This document shows, piece by piece, positions 25,343 through 33,946 of a stretch of DNA of 56,761 nucleotides. Source of the stretch: Actinomycetota bacterium (GTDB lineage: Bacteria; Actinomycetota; Thermoleophilia; Gaiellales; Gaiellaceae); contig VAWI01000001.1 in assembly GCA_005884005.1 (NCBI GenBank), positions 1-56,761 of the forward strand, written 5' to 3'. The notes beneath the pieces are model-generated. The model did not search any database. It saw only the letters and a program-made list of their open reading frames with translations, and had not been told where the DNA came from. Position 1 is the stretch's first letter. The number at the start of each line of letters is the position of its first letter. Made by a program: the position numbers and the translations under genes.

Positions 25343-26146
25343 CTAGGAAGCGTTCCAACCCAGGTCGCGGCCGAGCAGCTCATACAGCCGCCGGTTGGAG
25401 TCGGCGAAGTACCTCTCGAGCCGCCGCCGCGTATCTGGGCGCATCTCGCCATAGTCCTGCTCGTAGACCCGCGGGTACGAGCCGAGCTCGTGCAACGGTG
25501 CGCCCACGAACTCGAGCACGCGCGCGTAGGTCGGCCCCGGCTCGGCGGCGAGCTCCTCGCTTGCGAGGACAAGCAGCTGTTCCGGCGGGAAGACCGCCAC
25601 CCAGCGTTCGAGCTGCTCCGCGTAGCGGCCGCGGGCGAGGTAGGTGTAGTCCCACCAGGCATGGCTGAAATACCCAGGCTCGCGGACCAGCCGCTCCTCC
25701 TCCCCACGCGTCCGCTCGGGCTCGGCCTCGATCGCCTCCTCGAACGAGAGCGGCTCGCGGCCGAGGGCGACCTCGTGGTGGTAGTGGGAGAGCGCGCGGG
25801 CCACAGGATTCCGCAGCAGCGCGATCAGCTTCGCCTCCGGAACCGTCGCCCGCACGCGTTCTGGCGCGATTGGATGGAACAGGTAGCCGGGGCTCGCCTC
25901 GCCGACGAGCCCGTCGCCGGTTCGAATCGGAAAATGGCCTCGATACCAATGGGGTCCGCGGCGGTAATGGCGATCGAAATAGCTGACCTCCTTCCAAGCC
26001 GGCCCGGTGATTCCAGGATGCCAGCGCAGGTACGCGTACAGCGCGGTCGTGCCGGCCTTCTGGGCGCCGAGGATCAGGAAGTCGGGCAGCGGCCGCGCAA
26101 ACGAGGTCGCACGCCCATACGTCCAGACGGCGTTGCGGAGCACCAC
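25343..26146 (-). CDS. Sulfotransferase domain protein
   Basis: A 267-residue PAPS-dependent sulfotransferase. The 5'-phosphosulfate loop is LGAQKAGTTALY (residues ~27-38) and the 3'-phosphate motif is RNPVARALSHY. It transfers sulfate to an unknown acceptor, perhaps a glycolipid or trehalose derivative. The annotated GTG at 26146 is uncertain: homology extends about 15 codons upstream (ending before the previous gene's stop at 26200) without a good start codon; GTG 26149 and ATT 26176 region are alternatives. It follows a second sulfotransferase gene on the same strand, 53 bp away. Confidence 0.88.
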   Translation of the reverse strand: MVLRNAVWTYGRATSFARPLPDFLILGAQKAGTTALYAYLRWHPGITGPAWKEVSYFDRHYRRGPHWYRGHFPIRTGDGLVGEASPGYLFHPIAPERVRATVPEAKLIALLRNPVARALSHYHHEVALGREPLSFEEAIEAEPERTRGEEERLVREPGYFSHAWWDYTYLARGRYAEQLERWVAVFPPEQLLVLASEELAAEPGPTYARVLEFVGAPLHELGSYPRVYEQDYGEMRPDTRRRLERYFADSNRRLYELLGRDLGWNAS

Positions 26147-26199
26147 CCGCGCCGGGCGCGGGATGCGAGGAATCAGCTCTGCGGGGAGCCGGCGGCCGT

Positions 26200-27039
26200 T
26201 CAGGCGTAACCCAGCTCGCGCAACAAGCCGCCCGCCTCACGTTCGACGTCCTCGATCTGCTCGGGGGTCAGAGCCCGGCGCCAGCGCCCGACCGAGCGGC
26301 TGTGCACGGCGCTGAGCGCCTCGGCGAGCGGCGCCGGATTCGTCTCCAGGCGCCCGGCGATCCGTCCGGCGGCGGCCGACGGATCGGCCGCGATCTCCTC
26401 GTAGCGAATCTCGAGTGTGCGCTCGGGGGCCGCGCGGGCCGCGGTCAGGTAGCGGCGCCAGGCCCACGCGGCGCGCGTCGCCTCGCGCGCGCGTGTGAAC
26501 TCGCTACGGCGCTCCGGCTCGACCCATGAGCGTTCGTACGAGCCATACGGCTGACCGACATCGTCGTGCCCTTCGCGTTCGCGGAGCCAGCCCTTCTCGA
26601 GCAGGGAGCAGACGACGTCGCGGCCGTCGCGGATGATGTGTAGCACGGTCGCCTGCGGGTAGGCGCGCACCGCGGCGCCGACGACGAAGCTCAGCTCCGG
26701 CGTCTGCTCGACGGGCCTCAGATCGCGGACGAAGCTCAGCCGCCGGACGCGCTCGAGCGTCGAGCGCAGCTCGATCGCGGCCTCATCCTCCGGCAGCGAG
26801 GACCAGCGCTCGATGTTCGCCTTGACCGGCCTCACCTCGCCGAGGTCGACGAAGCCCGGCTGGGAGCCCACCGCCCCGGCGAGGAACGTCGTCCCGGAGC
26901 GCGGCGAGCCGAGGACGAAGACGATCCGCTCCGTCGCAAGCGCGGGATCGCCTCCGCGCTCTCGAAAGCCGCGGGGCGCGACGCGGGCGACCGTCCGCCC
27001 ATAGAGCCCCGCCTGCCGAAGGGCGTGCCGTGCAGACAT
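26200..27039 (-). CDS. Sulfotransferase family protein
   Basis: A 279-residue sulfotransferase of a different subfamily from its neighbour. The phosphosulfate loop is VLGSPRSGTTFLAGA and the 3'-phosphate site HIIRDGRDVVCSLL. The C-terminal half has the family pattern ETNPAPLAEALS...GRWRRALTPEQ. ATG 27039 is preceded by CGGAGGA, a little too close to be ideal; the frame continues far upstream without homology and overlaps antisense the HD-GYP gene. Together the two sulfotransferases probably modify related surface or secreted molecules, inferred from adjacency only. Confidence 0.86.
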   Translation of the reverse strand: MSARHALRQAGLYGRTVARVAPRGFRERGGDPALATERIVFVLGSPRSGTTFLAGAVGSQPGFVDLGEVRPVKANIERWSSLPEDEAAIELRSTLERVRRLSFVRDLRPVEQTPELSFVVGAAVRAYPQATVLHIIRDGRDVVCSLLEKGWLREREGHDDVGQPYGSYERSWVEPERRSEFTRAREATRAAWAWRRYLTAARAAPERTLEIRYEEIAADPSAAAGRIAGRLETNPAPLAEALSAVHSRSVGRWRRALTPEQIEDVEREAGGLLRELGYA

Positions 27040-27127
27040 TCCTCCGAAGACTACAAACGGCGCATTCACCCGTTTGAGCGTCGGCGGGTGAAGAGGGAGC
27101 ACGTAACAGCCGATTCTTAGCCTCGGC

Positions 27128-28501
27128 GTGGTTGCGGCCTCGATCACCCCGCGCACCTGGGCGGTACAACGCTCGCTGACGCTGCTGCGTGTGTTCCTGG
27201 TCGCCAGCGCCGGGATCCTGCTCGCGGGCGCGATCATCCTCTCGAGCGTCCTCAGCTCGCGCCTCAAGGGGCAGGTGGTCGACGATGCGCGTTCGAGCCT
27301 GACCCAGTACGTCGACGGCGTCCTGCGCCCGCAACTCGTGCAGCACGGGGCGGTCGTCGTCCGCCCGCAGCTCTCGCGGCGACTCGTGGACGACCTTCGC
27401 CGGCGGCCGGAGATCGTAACCGTGAAGGTCTGGCGTTCCAACGGCGTGCTCGCTTGGACAAACCGCGCCCGCCGCCGCATCGGCCACCGCTTCCAACTCG
27501 ACGGCAACCTCGGAACCGCCCTGCAGCGGAACGCGGCCGTCGCGGAGATCGAGATCCCCGACCAAGAAGAGAATGCGGTCGAGCGGAGCCTCGGCTTCGG
27601 ACGTCTACTCGAGGTCTATGCGCCGATCGAGGACGCCACCAACCAGCGAGCGATCGGGGCCTATGAGATCTATGCGGATCCAAAGCGAAGCGACCACCTG
27701 ATCAGCGCGAACAAGCACGCGATCTGGGCCGCCGTCACGCTCGTCTTCCTCGTGCTCTATCTCGCTCTCGCCATGCTCGTGCGGACCGCGTCGCGTACGT
27801 TGCGCCGCCAGGCCGCCTCCCTCACCGCCCGGACGGCCGAGCTCAGCGAGGCCTACGCAGTACTCGAACAGGATGCGCTCGAAGCCGTCGAGACGCTGAA
27901 CGCGACGGTCGACGCCCGCGACCCGTACACGGCCGGCCACTCGCAGCGCGTCCAGGAGATCGCTGTCTCAATCGCGCGCGAGCTTGGACTCGAGGGCAGG
28001 GAGCTCGATGCGGTCGGCCATGCCGGGCTCTTCCACGACATCGGCAAGCTGGGCGTGCCCGACGCGATCCTCACCAAGCCGGCGAAGCTCACGGTCCAGG
28101 AGTACGAGCTGATGAAGCAACACCCGGCCGACGGCGCGAAGATCGTGGCCAAGTTCGGCCGGCTACGCGACGCTGTGCCCCTGATCCGCCACCACCACGA
28201 GCGCTGGGACGGCGATGGGTATCCGCACCGCCTGCAAGGCAGCTCGATTCCGCTCGGCGCTGCGATCGTCGGTCTGGCCGACGCGTGGGACGCGATGACG
28301 ACCGACCGCCCCTACCACCGTGCGCTCGCTCCACGCGAGGCCGAGGCGGAGCTCCGGAAGAACCGCGGGACGCAATTCGCACCGGCGGTCGTCGATGCGT
28401 TCTTTCATGTTCTCGAACGATCCGGCGCGGCCGAACGCGACCCCATTCGCACAACGCAACGGCTCCCGGTCCCGGCTCGATCCGAGTCGCAGCCCGCCTG
28501 A
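27128..28501 (+). CDS. HD-GYP domain cyclic di-GMP phosphodiesterase, membrane-bound
   Basis: A 457-residue receptor. It has an N-terminal membrane helix (VFLVASAGILLAGAIIL), a ~150-residue extracytoplasmic sensor region, a second helix (AVTLVFLVLYLALAMLV), a short coiled linker, and a C-terminal HD-GYP domain. The metal-binding HD is in GLFHDIGKLGVPD, and the GYP motif in HHERWDGDGYP. HD-GYP proteins hydrolyse cyclic di-GMP. A GTG at 27128 is used. The next gene encodes a GGDEF protein with the opposite activity, 49 bp downstream, so the pair probably balances one second-messenger pool. Confidence 0.94.
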   Translation: MVAASITPRTWAVQRSLTLLRVFLVASAGILLAGAIILSSVLSSRLKGQVVDDARSSLTQYVDGVLRPQLVQHGAVVVRPQLSRRLVDDLRRRPEIVTVKVWRSNGVLAWTNRARRRIGHRFQLDGNLGTALQRNAAVAEIEIPDQEENAVERSLGFGRLLEVYAPIEDATNQRAIGAYEIYADPKRSDHLISANKHAIWAAVTLVFLVLYLALAMLVRTASRTLRRQAASLTARTAELSEAYAVLEQDALEAVETLNATVDARDPYTAGHSQRVQEIAVSIARELGLEGRELDAVGHAGLFHDIGKLGVPDAILTKPAKLTVQEYELMKQHPADGAKIVAKFGRLRDAVPLIRHHHERWDGDGYPHRLQGSSIPLGAAIVGLADAWDAMTTDRPYHRALAPREAEAELRKNRGTQFAPAVVDAFFHVLERSGAAERDPIRTTQRLPVPARSESQPA

Positions 28502-28550
28502 CCTGCCGACCGGCGCCCAGGAAGCAGCGCACAGATCCCCCACCAGAGCG

Positions 28551-30293
28551 ATGAGAACTTCGCTGGAACAGAGGATGCTCCGAGTGCGGCAATTACTCGG
28601 GGTTCGGCGAGAGGACTGTTCCATCGGCGGCAAGGAGATCACTGGATCGGCTCGTAGGCCGAGGCATGCGCGCTTTGAAGGCCTGTTTGGGGGCGCAAGG
28701 CGACGGAATGCGCGCGAGCTCTCGGGCGTCGGCGCCCTGGTCGGAGTCACCGAGCTCGTACGGGCCGAAAGCGATCTGCCGACCGTCCTCTCGCTGATCG
28801 CACGCACGGTCGCAGACGTGCTCGGCTTCGAGACCGTCGTCCTCAACCTCTACCGCCGTGAGTGGGACGACTTCTGCGTCTCCACCGTCCACGGCGACAA
28901 GGAGGTTCAGCGCGCGCTCCTCGGCAGCACCTACAGCTGGGACGAGTGGACGCAGCTGCTCGACGATCGCTTCCTCCGAGGCGGCGCCTTCTTCATCAAG
29001 CACGGCGAGTTCGACTGGCAGAACCACGTCGGCGACCGCTACGTCCCCGAGCGCGTCGTGAGTGACGACCCGGAGGCCTGGAACCCCGATGACGAGGTTT
29101 TCGTGCCGCTCTACGGGCCCGGCGACGAGCTGCTCGGGATCCTCTCCATCGGCGATCCCGCATCGGGCCTTCGCCCGAGCAATGAAGAGCTCGGCCTTCT
29201 TGTCGGTCTCGCCCACTACGCCGCCCAGGCGCTGGCTGCGGCGCAAACGGCGATCGTGCGCGAACGCCATCGCGCAGCGCTCGAGGAGCTGATGCATATC
29301 TCCTCCGGACTGACGCAGACGCTCTCCACGGACTCGATCTTGCAATCCGTGTGCAACGGGATCTCGAAGGCGCTCGGCTTCCAGAAGGTGTGCGTCGACC
29401 TACTAGCCGACGACGGAGTAACGCTCGTCACACGGGCGGCCGCCGGGTGGGATGGCGATCGGCTACTGACCGAGAACCTTTCGTTTGCGGAGATCGCGCC
29501 GCTGTTCGACTCCGAGTACGAGGTCGCCGGCTGCTTCCTCGTCCCGAACGCAATCGCCCGCCAGCGTGTCGCAACGAGCCAGGTCGTCTACGAGTCTGAG
29601 CTGAACGGGCGGGGTCCGCATGCCTGGGACCACCACTGGCTGGTGATCCCGCTGCAGGGGCCCCAGGAAGAGATCATCGGCGTGATCTGGGTCGACGAAC
29701 CCGAGGACCGGCTGCAGCCGAGCGAAGAGCGGTTACAGGCGCTGCGGATCTTTGCAAACCAGGCGTCGAGTGCTCTCACGCTCGCCACGCAATTCGAGCA
29801 GATGCGCTATCTCGCCGATCACGATCCGTTGACGCAGCTCCCGAACCGCCGCGCCTTCATGCGCGAGCTCCAACGCACCGTCGCGGAGGCGGCCGAGGCC
29901 GACACCCCCCTCGCGCTGGTCGTGCTCGACCTCGACGGGCTCAAGGAGGTGAACGACCGTCACGGTCACGGCACGGGGGACGATTGCCTCGTCCGAGTCG
30001 GGAGGCTCCTGCACACGGAGCTCCGGCCGCGCGACCAGGCGTTCCGGATCGGCGGGGACGAGTTCGCGATCCTGCTTCCCAACACGACCGGCCCCGGCGC
30101 CGAGGAGGTCACAGGACGACTCGTGGACTGGCTCGAGCGAAGTAGCCGTTCCTCCATCCTGCGCGTCGAGGCGAGCTTCGGAATCGCTGTGCGAAGCTCG
30201 ACCGAGGAGACGCAGGAGGGCTTGCTGCGGGCCGCCGACGAAGCGATGTACCGCGCGAAGCACGAGCGAAAGCTCGCGCGCGCGCGCTCCTAA
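28551..30293 (+). CDS. GAF-GAF-GGDEF diguanylate cyclase
   Basis: A 580-residue soluble protein with two GAF sensor domains (roughly residues 60-230 and 245-410) and a C-terminal GGDEF domain (~420-580). The active-site motif is RIGGDEFAILLP. An inhibitory-site RxxD (RPRD) lies five residues upstream, so product inhibition by cyclic di-GMP is expected. The substrate Asp-containing signature is VLDLDGLKEVNDRHGHGTGD. ATG 28551 is a plausible start; ATG 28575, just after AGAGG, is an alternative, and the first ~50 residues are not conserved. The upstream HD-GYP gene provides the opposite activity. Confidence 0.93.
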   Translation: MRTSLEQRMLRVRQLLGVRREDCSIGGKEITGSARRPRHARFEGLFGGARRRNARELSGVGALVGVTELVRAESDLPTVLSLIARTVADVLGFETVVLNLYRREWDDFCVSTVHGDKEVQRALLGSTYSWDEWTQLLDDRFLRGGAFFIKHGEFDWQNHVGDRYVPERVVSDDPEAWNPDDEVFVPLYGPGDELLGILSIGDPASGLRPSNEELGLLVGLAHYAAQALAAAQTAIVRERHRAALEELMHISSGLTQTLSTDSILQSVCNGISKALGFQKVCVDLLADDGVTLVTRAAAGWDGDRLLTENLSFAEIAPLFDSEYEVAGCFLVPNAIARQRVATSQVVYESELNGRGPHAWDHHWLVIPLQGPQEEIIGVIWVDEPEDRLQPSEERLQALRIFANQASSALTLATQFEQMRYLADHDPLTQLPNRRAFMRELQRTVAEAAEADTPLALVVLDLDGLKEVNDRHGHGTGDDCLVRVGRLLHTELRPRDQAFRIGGDEFAILLPNTTGPGAEEVTGRLVDWLERSSRSSILRVEASFGIAVRSSTEETQEGLLRAADEAMYRAKHERKLARARS

Positions 30294-30299
30294 GAGACG

Positions 30300-30572
30300 C
30301 TAAGAGACGCGCTCGCGCGGCGGCGCCTGCGCGCTCGGCTCCGACACCTTGGTCCCAGGAGGCGGCTCGCCGGTGAGGATCGGCCAGAGCTTCGCGAGGG
30401 CCTTCCTGCTGGCCATCGTCGAGGCGGCGCCGAGCGCTCCGGTCAGCAGGATCCAGCCGCGCTGCTTGCGCCGCTCCGCCGCCGGGTCGCGGGTGGCCGC
30501 CTTCCAGAGCCCCTCCAGGTCGTCGGCCAGCGCGTGAAGCTGTTGGACGACGAGCTCTCTACGCTTGTCCAT
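30300..30572 (-). CDS. DUF4235 family membrane protein
   Basis: A 90-residue protein with one hydrophobic segment (GWILLTGALGAASTMASRKAL) and the DUF4235-type ending KLWPILTGEPPPG. Function unknown. The start M at 30572 (MDKRREL) is preferred because GGAGGAAAG lies a few bases upstream; an ATG seven codons earlier lacks this. It is on the same strand as the kinase gene and lies 40 bp downstream of its stop, so it may share its transcript. Confidence 0.75.
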   Translation of the reverse strand: MDKRRELVVQQLHALADDLEGLWKAATRDPAAERRKQRGWILLTGALGAASTMASRKALAKLWPILTGEPPPGTKVSEPSAQAPPRERVS

Positions 30573-30612
30573 CTCTTTCCTCCTCATTCGCATGCGAGCT
30601 TATGGCAAGCCA

Positions 30613-31662
30613 CTATCCGCCTGCGGCGTGATCCCGGAGCCAGGTGGCGAAGGCGCGCGCCTGCCGCGCCGGTGGGCCTGCGGCGGTGGGCGGAGCGCTT
30701 GCCGGGACGGGATGCGTCGAGCCGTCCCGGAGCGACACGGCAAGCACGAGGGCCAACACGAGTACGGCACCGAGCGCCAGCGCGCCCGCAAGACGCCACC
30801 GCCGCCTGTTCTTGCGAACCGGCCGGCGGTCGATTCGGGTGACGGCGGTAGGCGCTCCCCGGAGCTCGCCTGCAAGCGCCGCCGCCGACTCCGGCCGGTA
30901 GCGGGGGTCGCGCGCGAGCGCACGCATGACGGTGTCCTCCAGCGCCGCCGGCACGTCGCGTGCCAGCTCGCGGACCGGCGTGATCGAACCGTGGCGCTGC
31001 TTGAGGAAGAGCTCGGTCAGCGACTCGGCCACATACGGCGGCCGTCCGGTGAGCAGCTCGTAGAGGACGGCTCCGAGGGCGTAAACGTCTGCCGCCGCCG
31101 TGACCGTCTCGCCCGCGGCCTGCTCGGGAGCGATGTACGCGGCAGTGCCGAGCACGGTCCCCGCTTCCGTCAGCCGCGTACCGTCAAGCGAGCGGGCGAT
31201 ACCGAAGTCCGCGATCTTCAGCGTCCCGGTTGCCGTCAGGAGCAGGTTCTGCGGCTTGATGTCGCGATGGACGAGGCCGGCGTCGTGTGCGGTCTCGAGG
31301 CCGGCGCAGACCTGCAGCGCGAGTGTGACCGCCTCAGCGGGTTCGAGCCTTTGACGTCGGCGCAAGAGGTCGCTCAGCGTCTCGCTCTCGACGTGCTCCA
31401 TGACGATGAACGGGCGCCCTTCCTCCTCGCCGACGTTGTAGACCGCGACGATGTTCGGGTGCGAGAGCCGTGCCGCCAACCGCGCCTCGCGCAGGAAGCG
31501 CTGCTTGAACTCGTCGTTCACGGCCAGGTCCTGGGCCAGCCGTTTCAAGGCCACCGGCCGATCGAGCTCGGTGTCGTGGGCCAACTCGACCGTGGCCATG
31601 CCGCCTTGGGCCAGCAGCCGCACGCGGCGGTAGCGCTTGGTCGAGGTCTGCGGGACGTTCAC
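30613..31662 (-). CDS. Membrane Ser/Thr protein kinase (PknB-like)
   Basis: A 349-residue Hanks-type kinase. Visible: the Gly-rich loop LLAQGGMATVELAHD, the ATP Lys in VALKRL, the catalytic loop HRDIKPQN, the metal DFG (IADFGIARS), and APEQ in the activation region. A basic segment RRPVRKNRRRWR precedes a membrane helix (LAGALALGAVLVLALVLAV). Only ~45 extracytoplasmic residues follow, without PASTA repeats. The GTG at 31662 overlaps the stop of the upstream lipoprotein gene by 4 nt, suggesting that the lipoprotein is a co-expressed signal input or client. Confidence 0.94.
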   Translation of the reverse strand: MNVPQTSTKRYRRVRLLAQGGMATVELAHDTELDRPVALKRLAQDLAVNDEFKQRFLREARLAARLSHPNIVAVYNVGEEEGRPFIVMEHVESETLSDLLRRRQRLEPAEAVTLALQVCAGLETAHDAGLVHRDIKPQNLLLTATGTLKIADFGIARSLDGTRLTEAGTVLGTAAYIAPEQAAGETVTAAADVYALGAVLYELLTGRPPYVAESLTELFLKQRHGSITPVRELARDVPAALEDTVMRALARDPRYRPESAAALAGELRGAPTAVTRIDRRPVRKNRRRWRLAGALALGAVLVLALVLAVSLRDGSTHPVPASAPPTAAGPPARQARAFATWLRDHAAGG

Positions 31663-32132
31663 CGGCAACCCGTCCGCTGCTGGCCCGGGGAGTCTTCCTG
31701 GTCCTTCTCGTGCTCGCGGGCGTAGTCCGGGCCTTTCTGGCGCTTTCCGTGGGTGTGCTTCCCCTGTCCGCGCGGGTTCCCCTGCGCATCGGTCTCGGCA
31801 CACATCGATGGTGCCGGCGGCGGCGCGGGAGGAGGCTGAGTACAAGAGATCGTCGAGGCAAGCCGCGCCGACATGGCACGCGCATCGGCAGCGAGCGGCG
31901 TCGGGATCGAGCCTGCCGCGATTGCCGCCGTGACCTGGAAACGGAGCGTCCGCGCCCGAGCTACGGCCAGGCACGGGTTGCCCCGGCCGAGAGCCGCACC
32001 CACCGCGTCGCTCTCGCCCGCGAGCCGAATCGCAAGTCCGCGATCAATAGAGGGCTGCCTGGTCGTCGTCCCGCCGCAAGCCGCGAGAAACAGGCAGGCG
32101 CAGCAAACCGCCACAGCGCGGAATCCGTCCAT
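31659..32132 (-). CDS. Small lipoprotein of unknown function
   Basis: A 157-residue precursor with a lipobox (CLFLAACGG; Cys ~19). The middle is an alpha-helical segment with Ala-rich pattern (AVARARTLRFQVTAAIAAG), and the tail is hydrophilic and Lys/Glu/Gln-rich. No family was recognised. It is the first gene of a pair with the membrane kinase gene (4-nt overlap, GTGA), so the protein may act on the outer face of the membrane as its sensor. Confidence 0.72.
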   Translation of the reverse strand: MDGFRAVAVCCACLFLAACGGTTTRQPSIDRGLAIRLAGESDAVGAALGRGNPCLAVARARTLRFQVTAAIAAGSIPTPLAADARAMSARLASTISCTQPPPAPPPAPSMCAETDAQGNPRGQGKHTHGKRQKGPDYAREHEKDQEDSPGQQRTGCR

Positions 32133-32210
32133 CAGGGTGAAACGAATAGCTGATGCCTCCCGGTTGCGCGCCGCCTCCGGAATCCGGTCAGCGGATGCGC
32201 GTCCGCGGCG

Positions 32211-32870
32211 CTAGGCGCGCACGCGCGCAAGCAGTGCCCGGGCCAGCCGGCGCTCGGCCGCGGAGATCCCACTCTTCGCAGCGGCGGGCCCGGCGATGGT
32301 CAGATTGATCTCGGTACGGCTCCGCCCGACGAGAACGATGTCGGTGAGAACGCGCACCGTCTGACCCTGCGCCTGAACGCTGATCACACCGCGAAAGAGC
32401 GCGGAGTAGGTCGAAAGATGCGGGAACGGGAGCTTCGCAAACGAGATCACCTTTGCAGTCGAGCCGAGCCCGTTGGCGAGCGTCCGCCGCAGGCAAGAAA
32501 CCACGCCGGGAGCAAGAACCGAGCGCCGCCAGTCGAGTGCAACCATCCGCCGCGTCTTCAGAACCTGGACCTGGCTCGCAAACTCGAAGCCGCTGCGCCG
32601 GAAGTCCGCCTTGGCAGCGCCCGTGATGACGAGATCGGAGACCTTTGGGTGGTAGTTGGGGCACGTGGGGCCCCCTGAGAGATCGGGCTTGACTCGGCCT
32701 CCCTGCCAGCCGCTCGAGCCAAGATCGGCCCGACGGATCACAACTGCTCGCGCGGCAGCTTGGTCTGCCGCGTTGAACCTGATCTGCTCACCCCCTCCGG
32801 CCGAGACCGCCGCAGCGATCGTCAAAGCAACCATTGCGGACGCGAGCGCGAACACGGTCCGTCGAGTCAT
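32211..32870 (-). CDS. Exported protein of unknown function
   Basis: A 219-residue protein with a signal peptide (VFALASAMVALTIAAAVSAGG). Two regions with a repeated style (IRRADLGSSGWQGGR; SDLVITGAAKADFRRSG) suggest a compact alpha/beta domain. Three Cys in the mature protein (CPNYHPK, SCLRR) may form a disulfide. No family recognised. Many actinobacterial exported proteins of this size show the same ADLGSGW and VxSxVxVFxT pattern, and these are of unknown role. It is upstream of, but 78 bp from, the lipoprotein gene. Confidence 0.75.
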   Translation of the reverse strand: MTRRTVFALASAMVALTIAAAVSAGGGEQIRFNAADQAAARAVVIRRADLGSSGWQGGRVKPDLSGGPTCPNYHPKVSDLVITGAAKADFRRSGFEFASQVQVLKTRRMVALDWRRSVLAPGVVSCLRRTLANGLGSTAKVISFAKLPFPHLSTYSALFRGVISVQAQGQTVRVLTDIVLVGRSRTEINLTIAGPAAAKSGISAAERRLARALLARVRA

Positions 32871-33097
32871 CGCGAGCTTCCCCCTTCCTGCCGACGGAGG
32901 AGTTATGCCCGAAAGGCGGCCGAGGCGCCAGCGACGGTCCCTGTCCGTTTGTCCAGGCCAATCTAGACCGCGCGCTTCTGAGGGCCACCTAAGCTCCGTA
33001 AGGGGAAGTCGCCGAGCGGGGGACGACCGGAACCGAGGCTACAGTGGGGCCGCCTTTACGGGCCGCTCCAGTGAACAACAGAGACCGGGGGACACGA

Positions 33098-33862
33098 GTG
33101 AAGACATCAGTTCTTGAGAATCGCCGGGCGCTGCTCGCTTCGATCGCGCTGGCCGGAGCCCTGGCGGTGGCATTGCTTTCGCTCGCCTCATCCGCGCAGG
33201 GTGGCGCCAGGGCAGGCGCCCTCTATCCGCACTCGACGAAGCTGACCGACGACAAGATCGCCCACTGGGCTGTTCTGATGAGGCGGACCGTCGTCCGCGC
33301 GAAGCCAAGCCTCGCGTCGCGGGTGGTGACGACCCTCCCCGCCGGGACGACGGACGGGACCCAGAACGACGTGCTCGTGCTTTCCCGGATCGACATCAGC
33401 CCTCGCTCGAGTTGGTACTGGGTCCGGCTGCCGATCCTGCCGAACAACACGACAGGCTTCGTGCGGAAGAACGATCTCAGCCCCCTCTTCTCCGTCAACA
33501 CGCACCTCTACATCAACCGCGGCGCGCTGACCGCGACGCTCAAGCGAAACGGGCAGGTCGTCTTCAAGACACGCGTCGGCGTCGGCAAGAGCTACTGGCC
33601 GACCCCGCGGGGCGAGTTCTATGTCCGCGACAAGCTGACCAACTTCAACAACCCGTTCTACGGGCCGCTCGCCTTCGGCACCAGCGCGCGCTCGGCGGTC
33701 TTGACGGACTGGCCGGGCGGCGGCTACGTGGGCATCCACGGCACGAACGAGCCGCAGCTCGTTCCCGGGCGCATCTCACACGGTTGCATCCGCATGCGCA
33801 ACGCAGCGATCCTGGCGCTGGCGCGGCTGATGCACGTGGGCACACCCGTCACGATTCGCTGA
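33098..33862 (+). CDS. L,D-transpeptidase with an SH3-like N-terminal region
   Basis: A 254-residue exported protein. Signal peptide: ALLASIALAGALAVALLSLAS. An SH3b-like part (residues ~60-130: VVRAKPSLASRVVTTLP) precedes a YkuD domain with the standard active-site segment GIHGTNEPQLVPGRISHGCI, His and Cys present. It makes L,D cross-links in peptidoglycan. The GTG at 33098 is used; GGGGGACACG precedes it. Upstream is a 227-bp non-coding gap, so its expression is probably independent. I looked for a cyclic di-AMP riboswitch in that gap and saw no convincing match. Confidence 0.9.
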   Translation: MKTSVLENRRALLASIALAGALAVALLSLASSAQGGARAGALYPHSTKLTDDKIAHWAVLMRRTVVRAKPSLASRVVTTLPAGTTDGTQNDVLVLSRIDISPRSSWYWVRLPILPNNTTGFVRKNDLSPLFSVNTHLYINRGALTATLKRNGQVVFKTRVGVGKSYWPTPRGEFYVRDKLTNFNNPFYGPLAFGTSARSAVLTDWPGGGYVGIHGTNEPQLVPGRISHGCIRMRNAAILALARLMHVGTPVTIR

Positions 33863-33946
33863 GCAGCTCGCCCAAGAAGCCGAAAGCAACCGACTCAGTC
33901 CGAGCTCACGACGATTTGGCGGGCGCCCACTCGAGGCCGCCTGTCG

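Noticed and set aside
32871..33097. Possible cyclic di-AMP (ydaO) riboswitch before the L,D-transpeptidase
   Set aside because: The gap has G-rich stretches, but I could not place the conserved riboswitch core; a covariance-model search (Rfam ydaO) would decide.
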